Below, piece by piece: positions 50,158 through 59,133 of a stretch of 64,000 nucleotides of DNA. Numbering within the stretch: the stretch's first letter is position 1; each line of letters starts with the position of its first letter. The translations under genes and the position numbers were made by a program. The DNA lies in contig NZ_BMIR01000003.1 in assembly GCF_014642655.1 (NCBI RefSeq), forward strand, positions 124,001-188,000, written 5' to 3'. Origin of the DNA: Pullulanibacillus camelliae. GTDB taxonomy: Bacteria; Bacillota; Bacilli; Bacillales; Sporolactobacillaceae. The notes beneath the pieces are model-generated. The model worked only from the letters and a program-made list of their open reading frames with translations. It was not told the DNA's origin and made no database searches.

Positions 50158-51231
50158 TTACTTCACTTCTAGCGTCCATTGGAAAGGATCGGGTTCTTTT
50201 CCAAGCTGGATATTAGTAATGGATTCATATAAACGCTTGGCGATGTTGTCGGAACGATCCTGTGCAAAAGTGATTTTTTGATTGTTCCAGCTGAGTTCTC
50301 CGACAGGGGAGATAACAGCCGCTGTCCCAGCTCCGAAAGCTTCTTCTAGTTCACCGCGGTAATAGGCATCGAAGACTTCTTCAATCGAAATCTTTCTTTC
50401 AGAAACAGGTACATTCCAATATTCCAATAACTGAAGGACAGAGCTTCGCGTAATACCACTGAGAATACTGCCGTTTAACTGTGGGGTGACAACCTCACCT
50501 TTTATTTTAAAGAAGATGTTCATGCTGCCGACTTCTTCAACATATTTATTTTCTTTGGCATCGAGCCATAACACTTGGTCATAGCCCAGTGCTTCAGCTT
50601 CTTCCTGTGCTTTTAGGCTTGCGGCATAATTGCCGGAGGTCTTGACATGCCCCACCCCGCCCTTGGCTGCGCGAACATAATTTTCCTCAACGTAAATCTT
50701 AACGGGTTTAAGCTGATCTCCACCATAATAGGAACCGACAGGGGATAGAATGATTAAGAATTTATAGCGCTTGGACGATCTAACCCCAAGGTACGGCTCC
50801 GTGGCAATGATAAACGGACGGATATATAGTGATGTGCCCTCACCATCGGGCACCCAATCTTTTTCAATCGTGATGAGCTGCATAATCGCATCTAGTACGA
50901 GTTCTTCATCTAGTGTAGGAATACTCATCCTTTGACAGGAAAAGTTAAGCCTTTCGATATTCTTATTAGGTCTAAATAGCTGAACCTTGCCATCCTGTGT
51001 TCGATAGGCTTTCAGACCTTCAAAAATCGCTTGCCCATAATGGAATACCATCGAAGAGGGTTCTAATGTGAGCGGTTGATACGGCACAACTTTAGGTTCA
51101 TGCCATCCCCTCGTTTCATCGTAATCCATGACAAACATATGGTCTGTAAAATACTTTCCAAATCCTAAGGATTCAGCTGGTTGTTTTTCTTTCTCTCTGT
51201 TTGTTTTAACAAAATCAATGACTTGCTTCAC
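50158..51231 (-). CDS. ilvE: Branched-chain amino acid aminotransferase
   Basis: A 357-residue fold-type IV PLP enzyme that transaminates valine, leucine and isoleucine with 2-oxoglutarate. It matches the B. subtilis YwaA/YbgE type: FTDHMFVMDYDETRGW, MVFHYGQAIFEGLKAY, GTSLYIRPFIIATEPYLGV, the PLP lysine in GHVKTSGNYAASL, EEVGSMNIFF and FGAGTAAVISPVG. The start is put at GTG 51231 because AAAGGGA is 9 bases upstream and the family N-terminus begins here; the ATG at 51279 is an upstream extension. It is a single gene; the repeat with terminal inverted repeats ends 18 bp after its stop and may provide termination. Confidence 0.93.
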   Translation of the reverse strand: MKQVIDFVKTNREKEKQPAESLGFGKYFTDHMFVMDYDETRGWHEPKVVPYQPLTLEPSSMVFHYGQAIFEGLKAYRTQDGKVQLFRPNKNIERLNFSCQRMSIPTLDEELVLDAIMQLITIEKDWVPDGEGTSLYIRPFIIATEPYLGVRSSKRYKFLIILSPVGSYYGGDQLKPVKIYVEENYVRAAKGGVGHVKTSGNYAASLKAQEEAEALGYDQVLWLDAKENKYVEEVGSMNIFFKIKGEVVTPQLNGSILSGITRSSVLQLLEYWNVPVSERKISIEEVFDAYYRGELEEAFGAGTAAVISPVGELSWNNQKITFAQDRSDNIAKRLYESITNIQLGKEPDPFQWTLEVK

Positions 51232-51378
51232 GCGTAAGCATCCCTTTCTTATGTCGTCTGTACAATGGCGATTTTTCATTCGATTATATCAGTCTTTTTA
51301 GAATTTAACCAGTCTAAATGTTTAATAAATTGATAATTTAACGAAAAATTTTGTTATTTCGCCATGTCTTCGACGATT

Positions 51379-51870
51379 TTAAAGAGAAATCGGTGCTTTT
51401 AAAGCGTTTTGAATGGCTGTTTCGATTTGAGATGGTTTGGTTTGTGGCGCATAACGCTGCAAGACATTTCCTGAACGATCAATGAGAAACTTTGTGAAAT
51501 TCCATTTAATTTTTTTTGAAAACAATCCTGATTGCTGGGTGGTCAAGTAATTATAGAGCGGATGGGCATTCGGACCGTTGACATCAATGCGGCTAAACAT
51601 TTGGAAACTAACGCCATAATTCTTCTGACAAAAAGCCTGGGTTTCTTCGTTGGAACCTAGCTCCTGATTTTTAAATTGATTACATGGAAATCCGAGCACT
51701 TCAAAGCCTTCCTCTTGATACTTTTCATAAAGCTGTTGAAGCCCTTCAAATTGTGGTGTAAAGCCACATTTACTCGCTGTATTGACAATGAGGAGTACCT
51801 TGCCTTTGTAATCTTCTAAAGACTTGTCTGTACCATCAATGGTTTGTGCTGAAAAATCATAAATAGTCAA
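51379..51870 (-). CDS. bsaA: Glutathione peroxidase family protein (BsaA type)
   Basis: A 163-residue peroxidase of the thioredoxin fold. The peroxidatic cysteine is in [12 protein letters not shown], the Gln in [10 protein letters not shown], and Trp-Asn in [10 protein letters not shown]. It is the Cys-type enzyme of Bacilli, which uses thioredoxin rather than glutathione in related proteins; Cys in FPCNQF can be the resolving residue. TTG at 51870 is chosen because GGAGGTG lies 6 bases upstream and the family starts with (M)[12 protein letters not shown]; the ATG at 51903 lies before that site. Monocistronic, detoxifies hydroperoxides in the cytosol. Confidence 0.9.
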   Translation of the reverse strand: MTIYDFSAQTIDGTDKSLEDYKGKVLLIVNTASKCGFTPQFEGLQQLYEKYQEEGFEVLGFPCNQFKNQELGSNEETQAFCQKNYGVSFQMFSRIDVNGPNAHPLYNYLTTQQSGLFSKKIKWNFTKFLIDRSGNVLQRYAPQTKPSQIETAIQNALKAPISL

Positions 51871-51949
51871 AGCGACCACCTCCATTTTTTCACACCATAG
51901 CATGCTTCTTCATTAAGATTCAACTTTTATGCCGTAAGATGTTGAATAC

Positions 51950-52147
51950 TTAGTCGAGCTCACTAAGAAACGCATCGATTGCCCGATTGATTTCTTCTGC
52001 GGTTGGCTCTTCTGATTCACAGGGGAAGGGAAGCTCTCTTACAAGACTCCCATCGATCTCGTTACGTATAAATAGCATGCCACTGTTATTAAGGGGGCTG
52101 TATACCGCCTTAAAGTCATAACCATTTTGTTGTAAATGAAAATCCAT
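51950..52147 (-). CDS. Small conserved-looking hypothetical protein
   Basis: A 65-residue acidic protein I do not recognise by name. It has no membrane segment or signal peptide. The middle (MLFIRNEIDGSLVRELPF) is faintly like the core of FlaG, but length and ends do not fit. The start is strong: CGGAGGAATCAGGCA precedes the ATG. It lies between the glutathione peroxidase gene and the divergent YknX-like operon, with its own spacing on both sides, and is probably a real small gene of unknown function. Confidence 0.6.
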   Translation of the reverse strand: MDFHLQQNGYDFKAVYSPLNNSGMLFIRNEIDGSLVRELPFPCESEEPTAEEINRAIDAFLSELD

Positions 52148-52241
52148 TGCCTGATTCCTCCGTAGGCTTGATTCTTCTTTCTAAAATTAGGATATCCATT
52201 TTGATTAAAGGTATTCATCTAATCTATTAATCTCAGTGTTA

Positions 52242-52267
52242 TTAAGCAAAAGTTAAGAATCATTTAG
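52242..52267 (+). promoter_or_regulatory. Direct repeats upstream of the exporter operon, candidate response regulator site
   Basis: TTAAG (52242-52246), TTAAG (52253-52257) and TTTAG (52263-52267) recur at 11- and 10-bp steps, i.e. once per helical turn, as in sites bound by OmpR/PhoB-type regulators. TTAAG also occurs twice before the downstream response regulator gene. The distance to the exporter start is about 56 bp. Confidence 0.35.
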
Positions 52268-52322
52268 GATACTGGAGTCAAGAAATCAAGAGATCTCTCA
52301 AAAAGGTAAAAGGAGAATGAAA

Positions 52323-53324
52323 ATGAAGAAATGGTTGATCACTATAGTGGCTTTAATTCTTATCGTTGGTGGAGGAACGACATGGTATGTAACGGCTAAA
52401 GGCAAAAGTCAGGCCATTACGATCATTAATCAAACGGCAACTGTGAAAAAAGGGACCATTGAATCCAAAGTGAGTGGCTCAGGAAGTCTGGAGCCAGCAA
52501 CTGATAAAGATATAACTGTTTCGGAGTCCAAGACTGTAGATGAGATCCTAGTGTCAAAAAATGACACAGTGAAGAAAGGGGATGAACTCCTCTCCTATAC
52601 AGATGGCACAGAATTAGACGCTCCAGCGGATGGCACGATCACCTCACTAAGTGTCTATGATGGCAGTCGAGTGAATGCTGGACAAACCGTAGCCCATTTA
52701 ACTAACTATCAAAGTTTAAATACAGTTATTCAAGTGGATGAACTAGATATTCCTGAGGTCAAAGTGGGTCAATCGGTCAATGTCACAGTCAATGCTTTTC
52801 CAGATAAAACTTATACAGGTAAGGTCACTGCGATTGCCAAGGAAGGGACAGTCAATAATGGCGTCTCAACATTTGATGTCACGGTCCATTTGACCTCATC
52901 AAAAAATTTAAAGGCTGGCATGACAACAACAGCGGAAATTATTACAAGTAAAAAGGATAATGTCCTGTATGTTCCAGTTGACGCTGTTCATAAAAATGGA
53001 GCTACCTCTTATGTTCTTGTTTCTGAAGCGAACTCTAACAATGACGTAAACGACAATGTTTCTGGCGTCAAACAGGTCAAAGTAGAAACGGGTACACACA
53101 ATGACAGCTATGTAGAGATCAAATCAGGCTTGCAAGAGGGACAAGTCGTGCAATTGCCACAAATCGAACGCAGCCAATCTAATAGCTCATCCAGTGATAA
53201 GCAGCAAATGACACCAGGAGGCGGAGGTTTTGGCGGTGGCTTCGGTCAAGGCACCTTTCGCAATGGTGGTGGTAATTTCGGTGGACGTTCTGGTGGACAA
53301 GGCGGTATGGGAGGGAATCGCTAA
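52323..53324 (+). CDS. HlyD-type adaptor of a MacAB/YknXYZ-like exporter
   Basis: A 333-residue membrane-fusion protein anchored by one N-terminal helix (about 3-20). The lipoyl/barrel-sandwich halves (GTIESKVSGSGSLEP and LDAPADGTITSLSVYDGSRVNAGQ) and the beta-barrel (VKVGQSVNVTVNAFPDKTYTGKV) are clear; the hairpin between the lipoyl halves is almost absent, as in YknX-type Gram-positive adaptors. The last 45 residues are almost pure Gly with Phe, Asn, Gln and Arg (GGGGFGGGFGQG...). ATG at 52323 is chosen because AAAGGAG then has normal spacing. The stop overlaps the ATPase start by one base. Confidence 0.88.
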   Translation: MKKWLITIVALILIVGGGTTWYVTAKGKSQAITIINQTATVKKGTIESKVSGSGSLEPATDKDITVSESKTVDEILVSKNDTVKKGDELLSYTDGTELDAPADGTITSLSVYDGSRVNAGQTVAHLTNYQSLNTVIQVDELDIPEVKVGQSVNVTVNAFPDKTYTGKVTAIAKEGTVNNGVSTFDVTVHLTSSKNLKAGMTTTAEIITSKKDNVLYVPVDAVHKNGATSYVLVSEANSNNDVNDNVSGVKQVKVETGTHNDSYVEIKSGLQEGQVVQLPQIERSQSNSSSSDKQQMTPGGGGFGGGFGQGTFRNGGGNFGGRSGGQGGMGGNR

Positions 53325-54034
53325 TGGTTGAAGCGATCATTCACATGCGTGATTTAGTTAAACAATATAAAATGGGCGATAATGTGGTGACAGCTTTAGA
53401 CCATGTCACTTTCACTGTTGAAAAGGGGGACTTTGTTGCTATCGTTGGTCCCTCAGGCTCTGGAAAGTCTACATTGATGAATATGATCGGTTGCTTGGAT
53501 AAGCCTGATCAAGGTGAATATATCTTAGAAGGGCACACAGTGAATACATTGAAGGATGTTCAGCTTGCAAAAATAAGGAATGAGAATATCGGATTTATTT
53601 TTCAGAATTTTAACCTTCTCGGTCGGCTTACAGCAGTTGAAAATGTCGAGCTTCCCTTGATTTATCGTGGGATGAAGGCGAAGGAAAGAAGGGAGTGCGC
53701 ACTGCGCAGTCTTGAACAAGTCGGGATTGTTGACCGGGCGAATCATTATCCTAACCAGCTTTCTGGGGGCCAACAACAGAGAGTGGCTATTGCCCGTGCT
53801 TTAGCCGGTACACCACCTATTTTATTAGCGGATGAGCCAACAGGTGCTCTCGATAGCAAAACAAGTCAAGAAATCATGGATGTCCTCATTCAACTGAACA
53901 ATGAAGACCATACCATCATTTTAATCACCCACGATCGCGATGTTGCTCAAAAGGCAAAGCGGATGATCATGATTAGTGATGGTCGGTTGACCGAAACGGA
54001 GGGAACTCAGCATGAGTCTGTTCACATCCATTAA
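53324..54034 (+). CDS. ABC transporter ATPase, MacB/YknY/LolD type
   Basis: A 236-residue ATPase with Walker [16 protein letters not shown]-loop FIFQNFNLL, signature [15 protein letters not shown], Walker [13 protein letters not shown] and switch His in [10 protein letters not shown]. The [11 protein letters not shown] pattern is typical of the MacB/LolD/FtsE group, which moves substrates by mechanotransmission. It overlaps the adaptor stop by one base (TAATG) and the permease start by 23 bases, so the three proteins are made together. Confidence 0.93.
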   Translation: MVEAIIHMRDLVKQYKMGDNVVTALDHVTFTVEKGDFVAIVGPSGSGKSTLMNMIGCLDKPDQGEYILEGHTVNTLKDVQLAKIRNENIGFIFQNFNLLGRLTAVENVELPLIYRGMKAKERRECALRSLEQVGIVDRANHYPNQLSGGQQQRVAIARALAGTPPILLADEPTGALDSKTSQEIMDVLIQLNNEDHTIILITHDRDVAQKAKRMIMISDGRLTETEGTQHESVHIH

Positions 54035-55175
54035 GCTAGCCATGCGCAACATAAAAGGGAATAAACTGCGGGCACTATTAACCATGCTTGGCATTATCAT
54101 AGGAGTATCATCGGTCATTGCTTTGGTATCCATAGGTCAAGGCTCCAGTAAGTCCGTGACCGATAGCATTAATAGTCTAGGGACACATTTACTAACGGTC
54201 AATATTAGCAATACAGATGTACCATTTACCATGGATGACGTTGATAAGATCAATAAAATTGATGCGGTCAAAAATGTGTCCCCTGTTCTTTCAGGACGGG
54301 TGACATTAAAGAATGGGGAAACAACAACAGATGTCGCCTTGACAGGCTCCAATGCTGCTTATAAATCTGTACGCAATTTGTCAGTCTCAAATGGTCGTTT
54401 CATCACGGATATCGATATGGATTATCGTCAGAAGGTCATTGTCTTAGGGAGTGAAACCGCTCAAACCCTTTTTGGTATGGAAAATCCTGTGGGACAAAAG
54501 CTACTTGTCAATGGCGACAGTTATAAGGTTGTTGGTGTTTTGACTGAGAAAGGCGGGTCCATGGGTGAAAATACCGATGATACCGTAATTATTCCTTTTT
54601 CTACAGCACAACGTTTGCTCGGAACAACACATATTCAGCAATTCTATGCCCAAGCTAAAAATGAGGCGTCATTAAATATTGCAATGATGATGATTGAAAG
54701 AAATCTCTACCAAACCTTTGGGGATTCTGATAGTTATACAGTAGCTAATCAGCAGGATGTCATGGATACGATGAGTTCAGTGAACGATACGATGACGATG
54801 CTGCTAGCGGGGATTGCTAGCATTTCATTATTAGTTGGAGGCATCGGCATCATGAATATCATGTTTGTCTCGGTGACAGAGCGCACGAAAGAAATCGGTA
54901 TTCGTAAATCAATTGGGGCAAGGCGTAAGGACATCCTTTTACAATTTCTAATTGAGGCCGTTGTTTTAAGTGCTCTAGGTGGATTAATCGGCGTAGGGAT
55001 AGGGCTAATAGCGACTAAGATTTATGCAGTCGCCACCGGTTCTGATGTGGTCTACTCCGTAGCGATGATGCTCTTTGCTTTCCTTTTCTCACTGGTCGTG
55101 GGCATCATCTTTGGTGTTTTCCCAGCAAATAAAGCGTCCAAGCTCAATCCCATCCAAGCCTTGCGATTTGAATAA
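54012..55175 (+). CDS. ABC transporter permease, MacB/YknZ type
   Basis: A 387-residue permease with the MacB layout: one N-terminal helix (about 18-40, ALLTMLGIIIGVSSVIALVSIG), a large extracellular MacB-type domain (45-255) and three C-terminal helices of the FtsX fold (about 260-380, with the conserved RTKEIGIRKSIGARRKDI between them and ANKASKLNPIQALRFE at the end). The partner adaptor and ATPase precede it and a two-component system follows, which suggests export of a cell-envelope-active peptide or toxin. GGAGGG lies upstream of the ATG within the ATPase gene. Confidence 0.92.
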   Translation: MSLFTSIKLAMRNIKGNKLRALLTMLGIIIGVSSVIALVSIGQGSSKSVTDSINSLGTHLLTVNISNTDVPFTMDDVDKINKIDAVKNVSPVLSGRVTLKNGETTTDVALTGSNAAYKSVRNLSVSNGRFITDIDMDYRQKVIVLGSETAQTLFGMENPVGQKLLVNGDSYKVVGVLTEKGGSMGENTDDTVIIPFSTAQRLLGTTHIQQFYAQAKNEASLNIAMMMIERNLYQTFGDSDSYTVANQQDVMDTMSSVNDTMTMLLAGIASISLLVGGIGIMNIMFVSVTERTKEIGIRKSIGARRKDILLQFLIEAVVLSALGGLIGVGIGLIATKIYAVATGSDVVYSVAMMLFAFLFSLVVGIIFGVFPANKASKLNPIQALRFE

Positions 55176-55189
55176 TGCTTTACTACAAG

Positions 55190-55232
55190 AGGTCGACTCA
55201 GGGAAGCACTTACCTTGGGTCGACCTTGCTTT
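55190..55232 (+). terminator. Stem-loop after the exporter genes
   Basis: AGGTCGAC (55190-55197) pairs with GTCGACCT (55219-55226), followed by TGCTTT. It lies 15 bp after the permease stop and separates the exporter from the two-component genes, which then need their own promoter or read-through. Confidence 0.7.
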
Positions 55233-55339
55233 AAGCAGGGGGCCAGGGATGAATCTATAAAAAGGTAACTTTGTAAAAGAGTAAAAACCCGGCGTTTAAA
55301 GGTTGACTGTTTGGTATGGGTCTTGCTTTTTAAAAGCTC

Positions 55340-55378
55340 TTAAGGGTAAATTGTCATGTATACCCCAGAGTCCTTAAG
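55340..55378 (+). promoter_or_regulatory. TTAAG-containing inverted repeat before the response regulator gene
   Basis: CTTAAGG (55339-55345) and CCTTAAG (55372-55378) form an inverted pair 20 bp before the regulator ATG. The TTAAG core matches the direct repeats upstream of the exporter operon, so both may be bound by the same regulator. No good -10/-35 pair could be defined here. Confidence 0.3.
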
Positions 55379-55397
55379 ATGAATGAGGAGGTCACTC

Positions 55398-56069
55398 ATG
55401 AAGTTATTGTTGGTTGAAGATAATGAAGTATTATTAGAATCCATTGAGCAGCTTTTGGCGGAGGATTATGCCATTGATACAGCGGCAGATGGCGAAGAGG
55501 GACTCTATTTAGCACAGCAGAATATTTATGATGCCATCGTGCTCGATGTCATGTTACCGGGACTGGATGGTTTTAAGATCGTGAAGGTCTTGCGTGAAGA
55601 AGGAATTCAAACTCCTGTCCTCTTTTTGACTGCTAAGGATGCTTTGGAAGATCGCGTCAAAGGCTTAAACCTTGGTGCAGATGATTATATTGTCAAACCC
55701 TTCCAAAATATGGAGCTGTTAGCGAGGATTAGTGCAATCCTCCGTCGAAGTACTAATGGTATGAAGGATAAGACCTTAAGCTATAAAGGTATTGTCATCG
55801 ATCTACAAAAGAAAAGAGTAACCGTTGACGGCGAGGTCATCTCCTTTACTATTAAGCAGTACGAACTATTGGAATATCTTATACAGAATGCAGAACAAAT
55901 TCTCACTAGAGAGCAAATCTACGATCGCATCTGGGGCTTTGACTCGGATACAACGATTGGTATTGTCGAGGTCTATATTCATCAGCTTCGGAAAAAGCTT
56001 CAGCCATTTGGCTATGATAAGGATGTACAAACTATGAGAGGCATTGGTTATATGTTGGCAAGCCAATAA
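55398..56069 (+). CDS. OmpR-family response regulator (exporter-linked)
   Basis: A 223-residue regulator. Receiver motifs: KLLLVEDNEVLL, phospho-Asp in IVLDVMLPGLDG, Thr in LFLTAKD and Lys in IVKPFQN. The winged helix ends WGFDSDTTIGIVEVYIHQLRKKL...MRGIGYML. ATG at 55398 is chosen because GAGGAGGTCACTC precedes it. It belongs with the kinase after it (13-bp gap) and probably controls the exporter operon upstream. Confidence 0.92.
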   Translation: MKLLLVEDNEVLLESIEQLLAEDYAIDTAADGEEGLYLAQQNIYDAIVLDVMLPGLDGFKIVKVLREEGIQTPVLFLTAKDALEDRVKGLNLGADDYIVKPFQNMELLARISAILRRSTNGMKDKTLSYKGIVIDLQKKRVTVDGEVISFTIKQYELLEYLIQNAEQILTREQIYDRIWGFDSDTTIGIVEVYIHQLRKKLQPFGYDKDVQTMRGIGYMLASQ

Positions 56070-56082
56070 GGAGTTAAATAGT

Positions 56083-57339
56083 ATGTTTCGAAAAACACTG
56101 AGAAGACTGACCCTTTTAAATGCCGTCATTTTTATTGTGCTCATGGGCCTGTTGGCGTCAGCTATCTTTTTTTATACTCAGCATGTGCTTTATCGCTCTG
56201 TCAATCAATCGCTCCAAGAGGGACTTTCAAGACCGATGCCACCTGGTCCGATGGGAGGAAATCGAGAGGATTTTCGCATTCATGGCAGGGCTATTTGGGA
56301 TAAAGATAAAGCGCTACTTCAGAACAATGCTACAGTCGCCATTAAAAAGAAGTATATTCAACAGCTTTTTCCTTCTCATGTCGGACAATTTGAGGGAAAA
56401 GAAGTGAATGGCGTGCATTTTCGACTCTTCTCAAAAAAAGTGATGACTGTAGATCACGGGGGTGTGGTCATTGCAGCGTGGACGATTGATGATGAGCAAA
56501 GAAATCTTCTGGATACTCTATTGTTAATTATTATCATTGGTTGGTCGGTTGCCAGCATCCTAGCCTTTGTCGTCGGCTATTTTTTAGCAAAACGGGCTTT
56601 AGAGCCTATTAAACAAGCATGGGATAAACAGCAACAATTTGTTTCGGATGCTTCCCATGAATTGCGAACACCTCTTTCTATTATCCAAACGCGCATTGAG
56701 TTATTACTTAAATCGCCCAAGGCTCGAATTCAAGAAAAACTGAAGGATATTTCCATTACATTGAATGAGTCTAGACGCTTATCGAAGCTGGTTTCACATC
56801 TTTTGACGCTGGCACGATCAGATGCCAATCGTATTGAGATAGAAAAAAAGCCAGTAGCTATTAATGAACTGCTCAAACAGGTTTATGATCAATTTGATGA
56901 AATGGTAAGCTTTCAGGGGAAAACTTTGACGCTTAACAGTGCGCCTGCGCCGTTAAACATTTTAGGTGATCGTGAAAGGTTGTATCAGCTGCTTGTTATT
57001 TTAATTGATAACGCTATAAAGTTTACTGATGACAAGGAAGGGAGAATCATGATGACTTGCTCAAGTGATGGGCATCATGTCACGATTACGGTTGCAGATA
57101 ATGGCATAGGGATTAGTAAACAACATCAACACCAAGTATTCGATCGCTTTTTTCAAGCGGATACCTCTAGGACAGATAGAGAAGGGAGCGGGCTTGGGCT
57201 TTCCATCGCTAAATGGATTGTTGATCAGCATGCTGGCAAAATAACCATTGAAAGTGAGTTAGGAGAAGGAACCCGCTTTATATTATCCTTTCCAAAGCTT
57301 AAAGAAGTGAATGTGTTAAAGGGAGCAAGAAGGGAATGA
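56083..57339 (+). CDS. Sensor histidine kinase (exporter-linked)
   Basis: A 418-residue kinase with two membrane helices (about 10-32 and 147-170) and an extracellular domain of about 110 residues. It starts with SRPMPPGPMGGN, an unusual Pro/Gly/Met stretch. A HAMP-like segment follows (AKRALEPIKQAWDKQQQ). The H-box is FVSDASHELRTPLSII, N-box ILIDNAIKFT, G1 VADNGIGI, F-box VFDRFFQAD and G2 GSGLGLSIAKWI. ATG at 56083 follows AAGGAG with 9-base spacing. With the regulator it forms the sensor of the exporter system. Confidence 0.92.
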   Translation: MFRKTLRRLTLLNAVIFIVLMGLLASAIFFYTQHVLYRSVNQSLQEGLSRPMPPGPMGGNREDFRIHGRAIWDKDKALLQNNATVAIKKKYIQQLFPSHVGQFEGKEVNGVHFRLFSKKVMTVDHGGVVIAAWTIDDEQRNLLDTLLLIIIIGWSVASILAFVVGYFLAKRALEPIKQAWDKQQQFVSDASHELRTPLSIIQTRIELLLKSPKARIQEKLKDISITLNESRRLSKLVSHLLTLARSDANRIEIEKKPVAINELLKQVYDQFDEMVSFQGKTLTLNSAPAPLNILGDRERLYQLLVILIDNAIKFTDDKEGRIMMTCSSDGHHVTITVADNGIGISKQHQHQVFDRFFQADTSRTDREGSGLGLSIAKWIVDQHAGKITIESELGEGTRFILSFPKLKEVNVLKGARRE

Positions 57340-57580
57340 ATGGGTGCCCCTTGCCATAGAAGTGTTTTCCGTTTAACTAAGAAAGGCTGTCTTTTTATTG
57401 GGTATATTGTCCTTCCATCGTGACAGGTGCTTGAACAGTAGGGACTAATGCGCTGGGCATGAATACTGTTTTGTATTTGCTGAAATCAGTCGGCACTTAA
57501 GAGCTCTTGTTAAAAGCTACTTTCTTCCGCTTTCAAATTGTGCAAAGTTACCGCATTGACTAATATTTCATTTAAATAGA

Positions 57581-57617
57581 AAAAAGCGTGTGGATAGGAA
57601 TGATCCATACGCTTTTT
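57581..57617. terminator. Stem-loop in the gap after the kinase gene
   Basis: AAAAAGCGTGTGGAT (57581-57595) pairs with ATCCATACGCTTTTT (57603-57617) with one G-T wobble. It is A-rich on one flank and T-rich on the other, so usable in both directions. The rest of the 426-bp gap (57340-57765) contains no gene I can support. Confidence 0.75.
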
Positions 57618-57765
57618 CCTGATTAGAAAGTGTACTTGTGGATAACTGGTTTGTAAAACGCTTATAGAAAAAATGGACACCTTCAGACAGGAGACGAAGC
57701 GGGAAGCCCATTGAAGTCCGAAGCTAAAGCGTCTCATTCATATCTCACACCGCAAATTTTTTGTT

Positions 57766-58257
57766 TTACTCTTTTTGAAGTGTTTTGTCACGAATTGACT
57801 GGAGGGCAGCGATGCCATTGAATACCGCAAGCAAAAGAAGCAGAGAGGAAGCAAGGTCGATTAGCCAACGGATGTCGGTGCCGTTATAGTTTCCTTGCAG
57901 GAGTTGTGTCAGCTTCATATGCAGTGAATCAGCCCCTTGTCTATCTCTCATCATGCCTCTGGAAAAATTCCCGGCAGCAGGCACATTATTATTGTCTGAA
58001 CTGTCACCGTCATTAAACTGTCCTGAACCTGAAGCAGCTCCTTGATTGTTATTCTGATCAGATGAGCGGCCTTGGTTGTTGTTTTGATTATAATCGCCAT
58101 TCGGGGTGGCGCCTCTGTTAAAACTGAAGCCTTGTCCCATCCGTTTATCCATGGCATTGGCGCTTAATCCCATGTATAGCCCTGTGATACTTGCAAGAAA
58201 TAAGAGTAGTGCTGTAATAAGGCTTAGCCAAGGCTGAATTTTACGCACTCTCGACAT
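57766..58257 (-). CDS. Two-helix membrane protein with Asn/Gly-rich extracellular linker
   Basis: A 163-residue protein I cannot assign to a family. An N-terminal helix (about 11-31) and a C-terminal helix (about 130-152) enclose a low-complexity extracellular stretch rich in Asn, Gln, Gly, Ser and Asp (for example GDYNQNNNQGRSSDQNNNQG) followed by SRGMMRDRQGADSLHMKLTQLL. GAGGAGGAAATCG precedes the ATG. It lies next to the exporter/two-component module and, like the adaptor tail and the kinase ectodomain, has a Gly/Asn/Met-rich outer segment, so a link is possible. Not proven. Confidence 0.62.
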   Translation of the reverse strand: MSRVRKIQPWLSLITALLLFLASITGLYMGLSANAMDKRMGQGFSFNRGATPNGDYNQNNNQGRSSDQNNNQGAASGSGQFNDGDSSDNNNVPAAGNFSRGMMRDRQGADSLHMKLTQLLQGNYNGTDIRWLIDLASSLLLLLAVFNGIAALQSIRDKTLQKE

Positions 58258-58369
58258 ACGATTTCCTCCTCTATTTTTCAGGATGATTTTAGCTTAAAAC
58301 TTAATTCTTAAAAAAGGCTTAATAAGCTATACTAAGAGATAAAGAATAATCTGAAAGGGTGACTTAACA

Positions 58370-58756
58370 ATGGCTAAGCTCTCTCCCTCTATTTTTCTCA
58401 GGATGCACGTAAACAAGCGCATTTTTATGTCGACGCTTTAAGCGGCATGATTGAGACCATTAAGACTTTTGCGAAACATGCCGAATGCAGAGGAAGCAAT
58501 GAAGGATCGAATCATGCACTTAGTATTGAATGCAGTAGACCAACAATTTTTTATGGCGGATGCTGATGAAGGGCAAGGAAGTGCGATTGAACTGGCCTTG
58601 GTTTTTTCAGATAAAGAAGAAGCTAAGCAGGTATTTTCAAGGCTATCAGATGGCGGTAAAGTCCTTATGCCATTTGAAAAGATGTTCTGGGGGACGATGT
58701 TTGGTCGGTTAGAAGATCCCTTTGGGATAAGGTGGCAGATTGCTACAGAAGAATAG
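58370..58756 (+). pseudogene. VOC-family (PhnB-like) protein with two compensating frameshifts
   Basis: Three frames together give a normal PhnB-type vicinal-oxygen-chelate protein of about 128 residues: MAKLSPSIF, then SQDARKQAHFYVDAL in a second frame, then MPNAEEAMKDRIMHLVLNA to the end RWQIATEE. The first break is in a T5 run (58392-58396, one T too few), the second in AAA (58474-58476, one A too many), so the end is back in the starting frame, but the out-of-frame part contains a stop at 58439. AAAGGGTG precedes the ATG. Two opposite homopolymer changes look like consensus errors, or genuine decay. Function of such proteins is mostly unknown. Confidence 0.78.
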
Positions 58757-58855
58757 AATCTAATTACAAAGTGTGGTTTGAAAGTATACAGAGCTGGGGA
58801 AAGCATCATTAATAAGTAGTGCGTCATGCTGAAATATATACTGGAGGGTTATTAA

Positions 58856-59128
58856 ATGGATATTCGAAAAGGTGAAAATAGGTTTTATGTTCTTCAAGAG
58901 GGTCAGGAGGTTGGTGAGATCACGTATCAGCCTAAGGATGATGATCGTCTTGTTGTGGACCATACATTTGTCTCAGAGCAACTGCGCGGCCAAGGCCTTG
59001 CAGAGGAGCTGGTTAAAACAATAGTGCGCTTTGCGCGTGAGCAACATAAAAAAATAATTCCTGTTTGTCCCTATGTGAAAATTAAGCTGCATCAAAATCC
59101 TGATTATCAAGATGTCATTGCAGACTAA
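58856..59128 (+). CDS. Small GNAT-type N-acetyltransferase (YjdJ-like)
   Basis: A 90-residue minimal GNAT-fold protein of the YjdJ / acetyltransf_CG type. The acetyl-CoA pyrophosphate loop is SEQLRGQGLAEELV, preceded by the VVDHTFV strand, and the end has VCPYVKIKLHQNPDYQD. Such short members lack part of the standard fold, and their substrates are unknown. TGGAGGG lies 7 bases before the ATG. The family A repeat hairpin following it (59168-59211) ends in five T and can terminate the transcript. Confidence 0.87.
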   Translation: MDIRKGENRFYVLQEGQEVGEITYQPKDDDRLVVDHTFVSEQLRGQGLAEELVKTIVRFAREQHKKIIPVCPYVKIKLHQNPDYQDVIAD

Positions 59129-59133
59129 TAAAA

